Below, piece by piece: positions 1 through 6,841 of a stretch of 9,088 nt of DNA (its first letter is position 1; each line of letters opens with the position of its first letter). Under the pieces are notes generated by a model that saw only the letters and a program-made list of their open reading frames with translations, had not been told where the DNA came from and ran no database searches. The translations under genes and the position numbers were made by a program. The DNA lies in contig CAZJQZ010000096.1 in assembly GCA_964548045.1 (NCBI GenBank), forward strand, positions 1-9,088, in the 5' to 3' direction. Source of the stretch: JBGLNL01 sp964548045. Its GTDB lineage: Bacteria; Chloroflexota; Dehalococcoidia; SZUA-161; SpSt-899.

Positions 1-1028
1 GTCCGGCAAAAGAGGTGGTGAAAGCAGGGTCCAAAGTGGATCTTGGTGAGTTGCCCATGATTACTCACTGCCATAAGGATGCCGGCCCCTATATAACCGC
101 AGGAATAGTGGTGGCCAAAGACCCGGATACCGGAATTCGGAATGTCTCCGTCAATAGGATGCAATACAAAGGAAGAAACAAACTGGGCATTCGCATGATG
201 CCTCCGCAACACCTGGGTCTCATTCATGAGAAATCGGAAAAGAAGGGAAAGAACCTGGAGATAGCGGTGGCGATTGGTAACCATCCTTTTGAAATCCTCG
301 CTGCAGCCACAACAGTGGATCGGGGCGTTGATGAATTCAGTATTTCGAGCGCCTTTCGCAAAGAGCCACTTCAGCTGGTGAAGTGTGAGACCGTGGATGT
401 GGAGGTGCCCGCTACAGCGGAGATTGTTCTTGAAGGGGAGGTTCTGGCAGGGGTACGCGAACCCGAGGGACCGTTCGGAGATTTCATGCAGTATTACGTG
501 CCGGTTATGGAAAACCATGTGTTCGAGGTGAAGGCCATTTCCCACAGGCAAGATGCCATCTATCAGACCATTCAGGCCAGTTCCTTGGAGGACACTCATA
601 TTCTGGCCCTTTCTCGGGAGGCGCAGGTTTATGCAGCCGTTTCAAAGGTAGCTGAGGTCCGGGCGGTCTGCCTGGCCCCTACGATTATGAACTGCGCGAT
701 TTCGATCAGAAAGCGATTTGAGGCAGAGCCGAAAGATGTGGCGGCAGCCGCTTTCGAGGCCTATTCATGGCTCAAGTATTGTGTTGTGGTTGATCACGAT
801 GTTAATGTATTTGATGGCAACGATATCTGGTGGGCCATGGCTACAAGAAGTCGGCCGGACACGGGACTTCTTTTGCTGGAAAATGAGCCTGGTTTTCCCC
901 GGGATCCGTTTCAAATCCACCAGTCAAAACTGGGCATCGATGCAACAGCCCCGCTCAACCAGTGGGAGGAGTTTGAACGCAAGATAGTGCCGGGTTTTGA
1001 TAAACTCCGGTTAGATGACTATCTTTAA
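1..1028 (+). CDS. UbiD-family prenylated-FMN-dependent (de)carboxylase, 5' truncated
   Basis: The frame is open to the left edge, so the start lies outside the window and roughly the first 100-150 residues of this usually 450-500-residue family are missing. UbiD enzymes are cytoplasmic and reversibly decarboxylate aromatic or alpha,beta-unsaturated acids using prenylated FMN made by UbiX, which is not in the window. Counting from the GTG at base 15, family landmarks appear in order: DAGPYIT (22-28), DPDTG (36-40), N43-x4-R48, PQH with H66, E107, then EGPFGD (151-156). Compared with Fdc1 as I recall it, these correspond to N168, R173, H191, E233, E277 and E282, with nearly identical spacing, so the cofactor/metal site and the E-R-E triad look intact, with Asp at the last position. 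The C-terminal VVVDHDVNVFD and KLGIDAT blocks are also typical. It stops 43 bp before the molybdoenzyme gene and is probably co-transcribed with it. The family call is firm; the substrate is unknown (hydroxybenzoate-type, phthalate-type or other). Confidence 0.93.
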   Translation, partial: PAKEVVKAGSKVDLGELPMITHCHKDAGPYITAGIVVAKDPDTGIRNVSVNRMQYKGRNKLGIRMMPPQHLGLIHEKSEKKGKNLEIAVAIGNHPFEILAAATTVDRGVDEFSISSAFRKEPLQLVKCETVDVEVPATAEIVLEGEVLAGVREPEGPFGDFMQYYVPVMENHVFEVKAISHRQDAIYQTIQASSLEDTHILALSREAQVYAAVSKVAEVRAVCLAPTIMNCAISIRKRFEAEPKDVAAAAFEAYSWLKYCVVVDHDVNVFDGNDIWWAMATRSRPDTGLLLLENEPGFPRDPFQIHQSKLGIDATAPLNQWEEFERKIVPGFDKLRLDDYL

Positions 1029-1059
1029 GAAGGTTCTATAGACAAAGACACTGCCAGAT

Positions 1060-1065
1060 AAGGAG
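1060..1065 (+). promoter_or_regulatory. Ribosome binding site of the molybdoenzyme gene
   Basis: AAGGAG lies 6 nt upstream of the ATG at 1072. It supports that start and shows the gene is translated independently within the UbiD transcript. No promoter or terminator is evident in the 43-bp spacer. Confidence 0.8.
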
Positions 1066-1071
1066 CCTGTT

Positions 1072-2937
1072 ATGGTAGAGAAACACACCATGTGCCGTCT
1101 GTGCTCAGCCCTGTGTCCCATCGTGGTTGTTGTGGAAAACGGCAGACTGGTTTCGGCGGAAAGAAGAACAGGCCTGCCAGCAGAAAAGGGTTACTTCTGT
1201 CCGAAGCTGCAAGCAGCTGCGGATATTGTCTATTCGGCAGATCGGGTAAGAACACCGCTTATAAAGGAGGAAGCCGAGGGCAAGACCGCATGGAGGAAGG
1301 CCTCTTGGTCGCAGGCACTGGATCTCATGGCGGGGAAGCTGGATCTATTCAAAAGGAACTATGGTGCTGAATCCGTATGCTGGATGAGGGGGATGGCCGC
1401 AGACTGGGGTGCTCCCTGGGATTATGCTATCCGATTCATGAATGCCTTTGGCTCACCGAATATCATTGGAAATGGCGCAGTCTGTCACGTCGCACGGGAG
1501 ATCGCACATTNNNNNNNNNNNNNNNNNNNNNNNNNNNNNNNNNNNNNNNNNNNNNNNNNNNNNNNNNNNNNNNNNNNNNNNNNNNNNNNNNNNNNNNNNN
1601 NNNNNNNNNNGGCTGCAGAAGATTACGTACCTGAAGAGGTTGCAGCGAAGATCTGGCTTGCGCCAGAGCAGATAAGGGAGGCCGCCCGATTATATGCGAC
1701 GACAAGACCTGCCTGTATAAGCGATGGAAACGGGCTTGATATGCATGTAAACGTCTTTCAAAACACGAGGACTGTGTGTATCTTAAGGGCCTTGACGGGA
1801 AATTTGGACAGGAAGGGAGGAGATCTCCTGCCCAAATCCATACCTACGGAAGACATGCAACTCACGGAACGATTTCGAACTGATATCGAACCCATAAGCT
1901 TAGGATATCCCCTTTTTAATAAATTCCATGAAACCAGAGGCGACCATGTGCTTTCATCCGTAGCGGATGCCATTCTCACGGAGAAGCCCTATCCCATAAA
2001 GGCGCTTGTTATCCAGGCATCTAACCCTGTCGTGACTATGGCGAACTCTAGCAGGTTCCTCCGGGCACTAAAAAAACTCGAATTCATCGTTGTCATTGAT
2101 TTGTTCATGACCCGGACGGCGCAATGCGCCGATATGGTTCTTCCGACCACGACCTGCTTTGAAAAAACCCAGCTTAACCTGAGACATATCTGCCGGAATG
2201 ATGTTGCTCTCCAGAATCAGGTGATCGACTGGGTTGGGGAGACCTGGCCGGATTGGAAGATCACCTTTGAGCTGGCAAAGAAGATGGGCTTTGGGAAGGA
2301 GTTCCCGTGGACCACGGTTGAAGAGGCCATTGATTACCAGTTAAGGCCGTCCGGTATTTCCGTTGAAATGTTGCGCCAAAAGCCTGATGGAATTTTCTAC
2401 GAGGAAACCAGGTATGAGAAATACAGGGACAATGGGTTTACGACACGCTCCGGGAAGTCGGAGCTTTATTCCCAGATCCTGAAAGAGCATGGTTACGCAC
2501 CGATCCCCACGTTTCATGAAGATGAGGAACACAGGCTGAGCTTCTACACCGAGAGAGCCCGGTTTCCCTTAGTCGGTATCAGCGGAGCACGACCGAGCAG
2601 TTTTGTTCACTCCCAGTTCAGGAATATACCCTCTCTGCTTGCACTTGAACCCGAGCCGCTCGTGGATATCCATCCGCAAGATGCCGGAATAAGAAAAATT
2701 ATGGAGGGTGATCGTGTGCAGGTGGAGACGCCGCATGGCCGAATACTTCTAAAGGCACGAGTATCTCCTGTGGTGCATACGGGCTCTATCCGCATTGCAT
2801 GGGGATGGGGGGAGTACCATCCGGACTGTAATCTCAACGACTTAACCGATGACCGCAAACGAGACCCTGTTACCGGCACGCCCTCAAATAGGTGTTTCAT
2901 GTGCAACGTGGTGAGGGAAATCAAGACCGATGGGTGA
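1072..2937 (+). CDS. Molybdopterin (Mo/W-bis-MGD) oxidoreductase with N-terminal [4Fe-4S] site, interrupted by an assembly gap
   Basis: This is the large catalytic subunit type of the DMSO reductase superfamily. Residues C8, C11, C15 and C43 form the N-terminal [4Fe-4S] site (CxxCxxxC...C). The AVCHVAREIA segment puts C138 where this family places the Cys/Sec/Ser metal ligand. After the gap, the REAARLYA helix (202-209), LTGNLDRKGG (241-250), QASNPVVTM (315-323), ADMVLPTTTCFEK (353-365), the TRSGKSELYS block (458-467) and a C-terminal MGD-binding domain (about 500-615, ending in NLNDLTDD...DPVTGTPSNRCFMC) are all typical. There is no Tat or Sec signal, so the enzyme should be cytoplasmic. It most resembles the acetylene hydratase/thiosulfate reductase-like branch of single-subunit enzymes; it is not a pyrogallol transhydroxylase large subunit, which lacks the N-terminal cluster. 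The reading frame is the same on both sides of the 100 N, but 63 residues between C138 and the REAARLYA helix is too few, so real sequence is missing. Its last 17 bp overlap the permease gene on the opposite strand. The substrate is unknown. Confidence 0.9.
   Translation: MVEKHTMCRLCSALCPIVVVVENGRLVSAERRTGLPAEKGYFCPKLQAAADIVYSADRVRTPLIKEEAEGKTAWRKASWSQALDLMAGKLDLFKRNYGAESVCWMRGMAADWGAPWDYAIRFMNAFGSPNIIGNGAVCHVAREIAHXXXXXXXXXXXXXXXXXXXXXXXXXXXXXXXXXXAAEDYVPEEVAAKIWLAPEQIREAARLYATTRPACISDGNGLDMHVNVFQNTRTVCILRALTGNLDRKGGDLLPKSIPTEDMQLTERFRTDIEPISLGYPLFNKFHETRGDHVLSSVADAILTEKPYPIKALVIQASNPVVTMANSSRFLRALKKLEFIVVIDLFMTRTAQCADMVLPTTTCFEKTQLNLRHICRNDVALQNQVIDWVGETWPDWKITFELAKKMGFGKEFPWTTVEEAIDYQLRPSGISVEMLRQKPDGIFYEETRYEKYRDNGFTTRSGKSELYSQILKEHGYAPIPTFHEDEEHRLSFYTERARFPLVGISGARPSSFVHSQFRNIPSLLALEPEPLVDIHPQDAGIRKIMEGDRVQVETPHGRILLKARVSPVVHTGSIRIAWGWGEYHPDCNLNDLTDDRKRDPVTGTPSNRCFMCNVVREIKTDG
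1511..1610. other. Scaffold gap of 100 N inside the molybdoenzyme gene
   Basis: Exactly 100 undetermined bases, the conventional placeholder for a gap of unknown size. It removes the segment after the metal-ligand cysteine, part of the first nucleotide-binding domain. If the gene is intact, the real gap length must leave remainder 1 on division by 3, because the flanking frames match across 100 N. Confidence 0.98.
2921..2937. other. 17-bp tail-to-tail overlap of converging genes
   Basis: The permease stop (TCA at 2921-2923, read as TGA on the - strand) precedes the molybdoenzyme stop (TGA at 2935-2937), so the last residues of both proteins share DNA in antisense. There is no intergenic room and no visible intrinsic terminator, so the two transcripts are expected to overlap. 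Confidence 0.95.
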
Positions 2938-4870
2938 CGTGAACCTTGGAAAGACCAATTCTCTGATTGAGCACCACAGCACCAAAGAGGACACATCCGA
3001 TCCCATTCCAAATGAGCCCGGGAAAAAGAAGGCCTGCTGCAGCGCATAACAGGGTAAATCGCTCTACCGGGTTTAGGTTCTTCATGAGGAAGTTTTCCCA
3101 ACATGCTGCAAATGCGATGAGCCCGAGCAGGACGGAAATAATCGTCACCACGACTATCCCAATCGAGCCCTGAAGCAATAGGGCCGGCCGGTAATAGAAC
3201 ATAAAAGGGAGAATATACAGGCCCTTCGCGAATTTGAACGCGGTGAGCATGGTTTTCATGGGTTCTGATCGCGCGATGCCTGCGGCGGTAATAGAGGCGA
3301 GCCCAACTGGTGGTGTTATCTCTGAGTCGATACTAAACCAGATCATGATCAAATGGGCAGAAAGCAGGGGGAAACCCATATCGATAAGCGCCGGACCGGC
3401 CATTATCGCCAAAACGATATAGGCGGGTCCGCTGGGCAACCCCATGCCAAGAACCATGGAAATCAGGCCTACTAGTAAGATCGCAAGAAAGGCCATGTTG
3501 TGAGTAAACTCGGAGAGAAACCATGAGAACTTAAGGCCCACACCGGTCAACCCAACCAGTGCCAAGATGATGCCAATACAGGCGATAATGCTGCCGATAC
3601 CGAGAGAATAATTCCCCCCTAAAACGAGTGAATCGTATATGAGCTTAAGGTCAATTCGACGGGTCCGAACAGCATGGATGACAACCAGTGAAATAATCCC
3701 GGCCAGGGCCGCCATAGCGGGGGGATAACCTTTTGCCAATGCCCCGACGATGATTACGAGGGAGAAAAAAAAGTGCCAGCCTCCTTTCAGAACATCGATT
3801 AACGGGGTCGTGGGCGTAGTTTCACCAATATCAAGTTTGTGTTTTTTTGCCTCAAAGTGGATAAAGGAAAAAACAGTAATGAAGTACAAAACGATGGGTA
3901 GGGTTGCCACGGTAATGATGGTGAAATAGGGAATTTGGGTAAATTCCACCATGATAAACGCCACGGCGCCCATAATAGGGGGCATGATCTGACCGCCTGT
4001 GGACGCAGCGGCCTCAATGGCAGCGGCAATGTGAGGCCGGTATCCGAAACGCTTCATCATGGGTATGGTGAATACACCGGTTGAGGAAACATTAGCAATG
4101 GCACTGCCGGAAAGGGAACCCATAAAAGCGCTCCCTACAACCGCGGCCTTTGCCGGACCTCCGACTGTACGACTCGTCAACGAGAATGCCAGGTTCATGA
4201 AGAAATCGCCGGCTCCGGTTTTTTCCAGAAAGGCCCCGAACAGAATGAACGGTATCACGTAAAGTGTCATGAACTTGGTTGCAATCCCATAATAGCCTTC
4301 CAAGCCGCAGTATACCTGGCTTACAATAGTGGAAATATCGAATCCCGGATGCCCGAACTGCCCTGGTATCATGTTCCCGAAATAGGCATAGACAATGAGT
4401 CCCAATGAAACCAAGGTCAGCGCCCACCCGATCACCCGCCTGCCGATATCCAGACCGATAAGTATCATTACAATGCCAAACCACAAATCAAACCGATTCA
4501 ATGCGCCGAGCCTCATGAACCGAGCATTGCATTCATACATTACATAGAGAGAGCCAAATATAGACCCTATGACGATGAGCGTATCAATAATGACTGAAAT
4601 CTTGGCCAAAGACGGTCTTTTGCTGAATGGGTATATGACCGAGCACATAACAAGGGTGATCATGAGGTAAAGGGAACGCTTGACAACGATGTTGAAGGTT
4701 ACATCGATGGTCCAGTATATAATCAGGATTGCAATAAGAGCGAGTCCGAGGTTGACGAGGTGTTTCCGGAGGCCACGGAATTGCCGTTCTGCCACCTGAG
4801 AAGGGCCAGGCCCAGGAGCGGATCGCTTTGTATCATTTTCATAGGTCTTTGGTGCATCTTGAGGAGCCAT
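2921..4870 (-). CDS. TRAP transporter fused permease (DctQM-type, TAXI-associated), 649 aa
   Basis: Integral membrane component of a TRAP transporter, driving ion-coupled uptake of an organic anion delivered by the TAXI binding protein. A hydrophilic N-terminus (1-36) is followed by a DctQ-like small-subunit region with hydrophobic segments near 38-58, 66-82, 90-112 and 128-163. The DctM-like large domain then carries the hallmark GSLSGSAIANVSSTG (251-265), AAAIEAAASTGGQIMPP (282-298), GMGLPSGPAY (475-484) and the EITPPVGLASITAAGIA motif (517-533). Further hydrophobic helices lie near 360-400, 425-475, 565-590 and 605-635. The length and order match the fused TRAP permease family (as in TIGR02123). 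The start ATG has GGAAGG 7 nt upstream (4878-4883). It is separated from its binding-protein gene by 366 bp, unusually far for partners, with a large hairpin between. The stop codon lies inside the opposing molybdoenzyme gene. Confidence 0.95.
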   Translation of the reverse strand: MAPQDAPKTYENDTKRSAPGPGPSQVAERQFRGLRKHLVNLGLALIAILIIYWTIDVTFNIVVKRSLYLMITLVMCSVIYPFSKRPSLAKISVIIDTLIVIGSIFGSLYVMYECNARFMRLGALNRFDLWFGIVMILIGLDIGRRVIGWALTLVSLGLIVYAYFGNMIPGQFGHPGFDISTIVSQVYCGLEGYYGIATKFMTLYVIPFILFGAFLEKTGAGDFFMNLAFSLTSRTVGGPAKAAVVGSAFMGSLSGSAIANVSSTGVFTIPMMKRFGYRPHIAAAIEAAASTGGQIMPPIMGAVAFIMVEFTQIPYFTIITVATLPIVLYFITVFSFIHFEAKKHKLDIGETTPTTPLIDVLKGGWHFFFSLVIIVGALAKGYPPAMAALAGIISLVVIHAVRTRRIDLKLIYDSLVLGGNYSLGIGSIIACIGIILALVGLTGVGLKFSWFLSEFTHNMAFLAILLVGLISMVLGMGLPSGPAYIVLAIMAGPALIDMGFPLLSAHLIMIWFSIDSEITPPVGLASITAAGIARSEPMKTMLTAFKFAKGLYILPFMFYYRPALLLQGSIGIVVVTIISVLLGLIAFAACWENFLMKNLNPVERFTLLCAAAGLLFPGLIWNGIGCVLFGAVVLNQRIGLSKVHVTHRS

Positions 4871-5236
4871 GAAGACGCCTTCCGGTACTGGGAACCAGTG
4901 AAAGGGTGATATTTGTGTTCTCGATTATCTCGACGAGTGGTAAAGTCAACCGGGCCTTACGAGGGAACCGCCCGCCGACAAGAGCACAGTATTGGCTGCT
5001 TCGGACATAACCGAGAAAGGTATGGGATTCCCATGAGGTCTTTTCACCTGTTCCAAGGCCAGCGGCCTCCCGCCACTCACAGCAGAAAAGGACCTCATGG
5101 GGATCCCGATGGTAAAGACTATTCGATGCTCTCAACAGTAAGCCGGTTTACCCTTTGCAATGGTAAAGCGAGGATATGTTAATCCGGACACACCACGTGT
5201 TACGCCGCATCATTGGCGTGCCCGGTTAGCTGAGCT
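4871..5236. other. Non-coding spacer between TAXI binding-protein and permease genes
   Basis: There is no convincing gene in these 366 bp; the open frames present have no recognisable motif and cross the inverted repeat. The spacer contains the nested inverted repeat at 5024-5107, a small hairpin ACTGG-GAA-CCAGT (4887-4899) just upstream of the permease ribosome binding site, a TTTACC/GGTAAA inverted pair (5147-5152 and 5162-5167), and three same-orientation copies of TGGTAAAG (4938-4945, 5110-5117, 5161-5168). Confidence 0.75.
5024..5107 (-). repeat. 84-bp nested inverted repeat (long hairpin) between binding-protein and permease genes
   Basis: The left arm 5024-5045 and right arm 5085-5107 are reverse complements over about 21 of 22 pairs, with one mismatch and one single-base bulge. 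They enclose a 39-nt loop that contains its own perfect hairpin AGGCC-AGC-GGCCT (5056-5068). No T-run follows on either strand, so it is not a standard intrinsic terminator. Its place after a binding-protein gene and before its permease fits an mRNA 3'-end protecting hairpin that raises binding-protein output relative to permease, as known for REP elements in other uptake operons. A palindromic mobile repeat is the alternative. Confidence 0.7.
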
Positions 5237-6196
5237 TTACTGTAATGCACCTACTTCTCTAAAAAATTTCTCCGCACCAGGATGGAAGGGGATAGGGGCC
5301 CACTTGGCAGCATTTTCAAGTTTAATGCCCTTACCCGCCGGGTGCACTTTTCCCATGTATTCAAGGCCTTCAGGGCTATACAGTGCCTTAACCATTTCAT
5401 AGATAAGATCCTCTGGGAGGTCCATCCTGCATGCCCAGAGGGCAGCCATGCCAACGGTTTGAATATCTTCGTTGATGCCCTTGTAGGTACCTGCCGGGAT
5501 TGTCATGGGGAGGTATTTTGGCATCTCCTTGACCAATTTTTCCCGATATCCCGGGGCGAATTGAACGATAGCGATATCATGTGTGAGGGAAAGCTCCGTT
5601 ATGGATGGCGTTGGAATTGCCGCGATCTCCATGGCAGCATCGATCTGGCCTGTCTTGAGGGCATCCAAGGCACCTCTCGACGGCAGGTACACGATCTTCA
5701 TATCCTTTTCAGGATTAAGACCATGGATTCTGACCCAGTCAAAAAACAGTTTATGCATAGAGCCGCCAGGAGCCCCGGCCGAAACCTTCTTGCCCTTCAG
5801 GTCCAGGTAGGTATTGATGCCGCTTTTCTTGAGGCAGAAAGGTTCGCCCCAATTGGCAAACAGGATCCCCATGCCACGCATTTTGTCGAAGTTTTTTGTA
5901 TAGGGCTTCATGCCTCGAAAGGCAGCGTAGGAATCTCCGGTGCTCACCAATCCGATATCAGCTTTTCCCGTGTCCAGGCGATTTATGTTTTCATCGACGC
6001 CTCCCGAGGTAACTGCCGTGAGGCTCACGCCTTCGACATGTTTCGACATGTAGGCAGCCATCCCGCCTCCTATGGCATAGAATCCACCCCCCATTGAACC
6101 GGTTGAAATGGACAGCTGAGCTGCCCCTGCCAGGGCCAATCCCGCGAAGCAAGAGACCACTGCAAACGTTGTCGCGATTAAGAGTTGTTTTTTCAT
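5237..6196 (-). CDS. TAXI-family TRAP transporter solute-binding protein, 319 aa
   Basis: Periplasmic receptor of a TRAP-TAXI importer. Residues 1-23 are a Sec signal peptide (MKKQ, then a hydrophobic core ending ALA, with cleavage likely before GAAQ); there is no lipobox. The mature protein begins with the family's LSISTGSMGGGFYAIGGGMA (28-47), followed by TSGGVDENINRLDTGKADIG (63-82), a mid-domain LDLKGKKVSAGAPGGSMHKL (131-150), LKTGQIDAAM (180-189), and ends with the conserved PIPFHPGAEKFFREVG (301-316). Length and order are normal for the family. The start has AGGAGAGGG 5 nt upstream (6202-6210). It follows the ferredoxin gene by 109 bp and precedes the permease. Ligands of TAXI proteins are mostly uncharacterised (a few bind glutamate or similar acids); the neighbouring UbiD enzyme hints at an aromatic or unsaturated carboxylate, which is inference. 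Confidence 0.95.
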   Translation of the reverse strand: MKKQLLIATTFAVVSCFAGLALAGAAQLSISTGSMGGGFYAIGGGMAAYMSKHVEGVSLTAVTSGGVDENINRLDTGKADIGLVSTGDSYAAFRGMKPYTKNFDKMRGMGILFANWGEPFCLKKSGINTYLDLKGKKVSAGAPGGSMHKLFFDWVRIHGLNPEKDMKIVYLPSRGALDALKTGQIDAAMEIAAIPTPSITELSLTHDIAIVQFAPGYREKLVKEMPKYLPMTIPAGTYKGINEDIQTVGMAALWACRMDLPEDLIYEMVKALYSPEGLEYMGKVHPAGKGIKLENAAKWAPIPFHPGAEKFFREVGALQ

Positions 6197-6248
6197 AACT
6201 TCCCTCTCCTATTGTAGGTTAATGGTATGATGACTAGAAACTGAAATT

Positions 6249-6258
6249 TCACCTCCTT
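6249..6258 (-). promoter_or_regulatory. Perfect Shine-Dalgarno-like sequence without a start codon
   Basis: The - strand reads AAGGAGGTGA, a full complement to the 16S rRNA tail, about 50 nt upstream of the TAXI start. No ATG, GTG or TTG follows at usable spacing, and the real TAXI ribosome binding site is elsewhere. It sits between two CTGAAATTT direct repeats (6241-6249, 6269-6277, + strand). It may be a 30S standby site, a decayed leader-peptide start, or chance. Confidence 0.35.
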
Positions 6259-6305
6259 TCTTCCCGTTCTGAAATTTTATCTTCGGCAGTGAAGACCCTC
6301 TAGGT

Positions 6306-6524
6306 TTACCATGGGAGCACTGCCCGTCTCTCACGAAACGGGGTTACATAGATGGCATCTTGCGGGCATTCGAGCTCACACAGAAAACAGCTTTGGCAAT
6401 CCCTGATGTATTTAATGAATGCCTTTTTCCTCTCTTTATTCAATCGAATCACATCGAGCGGACAGATCAACTCGCATCTGCCACATCCATTACAACGCTC
6501 CCCATCAATCCAGCTGATTCCCAT
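6306..6524 (-). CDS. Small 2[4Fe-4S] ferredoxin, AprB-like electron-transfer partner, 72 aa
   Basis: Cytoplasmic electron carrier with two complete cluster motifs: C11-x2-C14-x2-C17-x3-C21-P and C43-x2-C46-x2-C49-x3-C53-P. About 21 residues separate the motifs, including a basic stretch (KERKKAFIKY, 30-39). The tail after the second motif is short (54-72) and ends RERRAVLPW. It has no signal or membrane segment. Dissimilatory AprB is about twice as long, with a C-terminal arm that wraps AprA; this protein lacks that arm. Sitting downstream of the flavoprotein in the same orientation, it probably passes electrons to or from its FAD. A weak GGTGAGG 4 nt before the ATG (6529-6535) is the only ribosome binding site seen. 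The 441 bp separating it from the flavoprotein gene are largely occupied by a repeat element, suggesting insertion into a formerly tighter pair. Confidence 0.92.
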   Translation of the reverse strand: MGISWIDGERCNGCGRCELICPLDVIRLNKERKKAFIKYIRDCQSCFLCELECPQDAIYVTPFRERRAVLPW

Positions 6525-6608
6525 GATGCCTCACCACTGAAAAGCTGTGTGTCATCTGACTAGTGCACCTTTTCACGAAAACACCGACAAATAAAAGAGC
6601 AAAACAAA

Positions 6609-6690
6609 GTCATTGCGACCTGCCCGCCGGATGGCAGGCGGGGCGCAGCGAAGCCGTTCGGCCTCGAGCTCACGGCCGAGGGGCAATCTC
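6609..6690 (+). repeat. Repeat unit, left copy, expanded by two hairpins
   Basis: The core pieces of the short unit are recognisable in order (GTCATTGCGA, then GGGCGCAGCGAAGC at 6641-6654, then GCAATCTC), but two GC-rich hairpins lie between them, making this unit 82 bp instead of about 35. Confidence 0.6.
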
Positions 6691-6841
6691 TAAAAGCTTG
6701 AGATTGCAATAAGCCCGCGCTCCCCGTCCCGAGACCGGGGCGGGATCGGGAGGTGCGACATGATTTGAATGTGTCACTGTCCTCGCTTTTTCTGCATGCA
6801 TGCATTTCCATCAGCGCATATGGAGAGCCAGGTCTGGGCCA

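Noticed and set aside
4839..5135. 98-codon open frame on the - strand between TAXI and permease genes
   Set aside because: It crosses the long inverted repeat, overlaps the true permease start and ribosome binding site in another frame, and shows no recognisable motif.
5282..6097. 271-codon open frame on the + strand
   Set aside because: Antisense shadow of the TAXI binding-protein gene, whose - strand frame has a signal peptide and all family motifs.
6246..6262. TCACCTCCTTTCT on the + strand as a remnant of a 16S rRNA 3' end
   Set aside because: Only about 13 bases match and nothing upstream resembles helix 45 or other 16S sequence; a purine-rich Shine-Dalgarno-like motif on the - strand is simpler.
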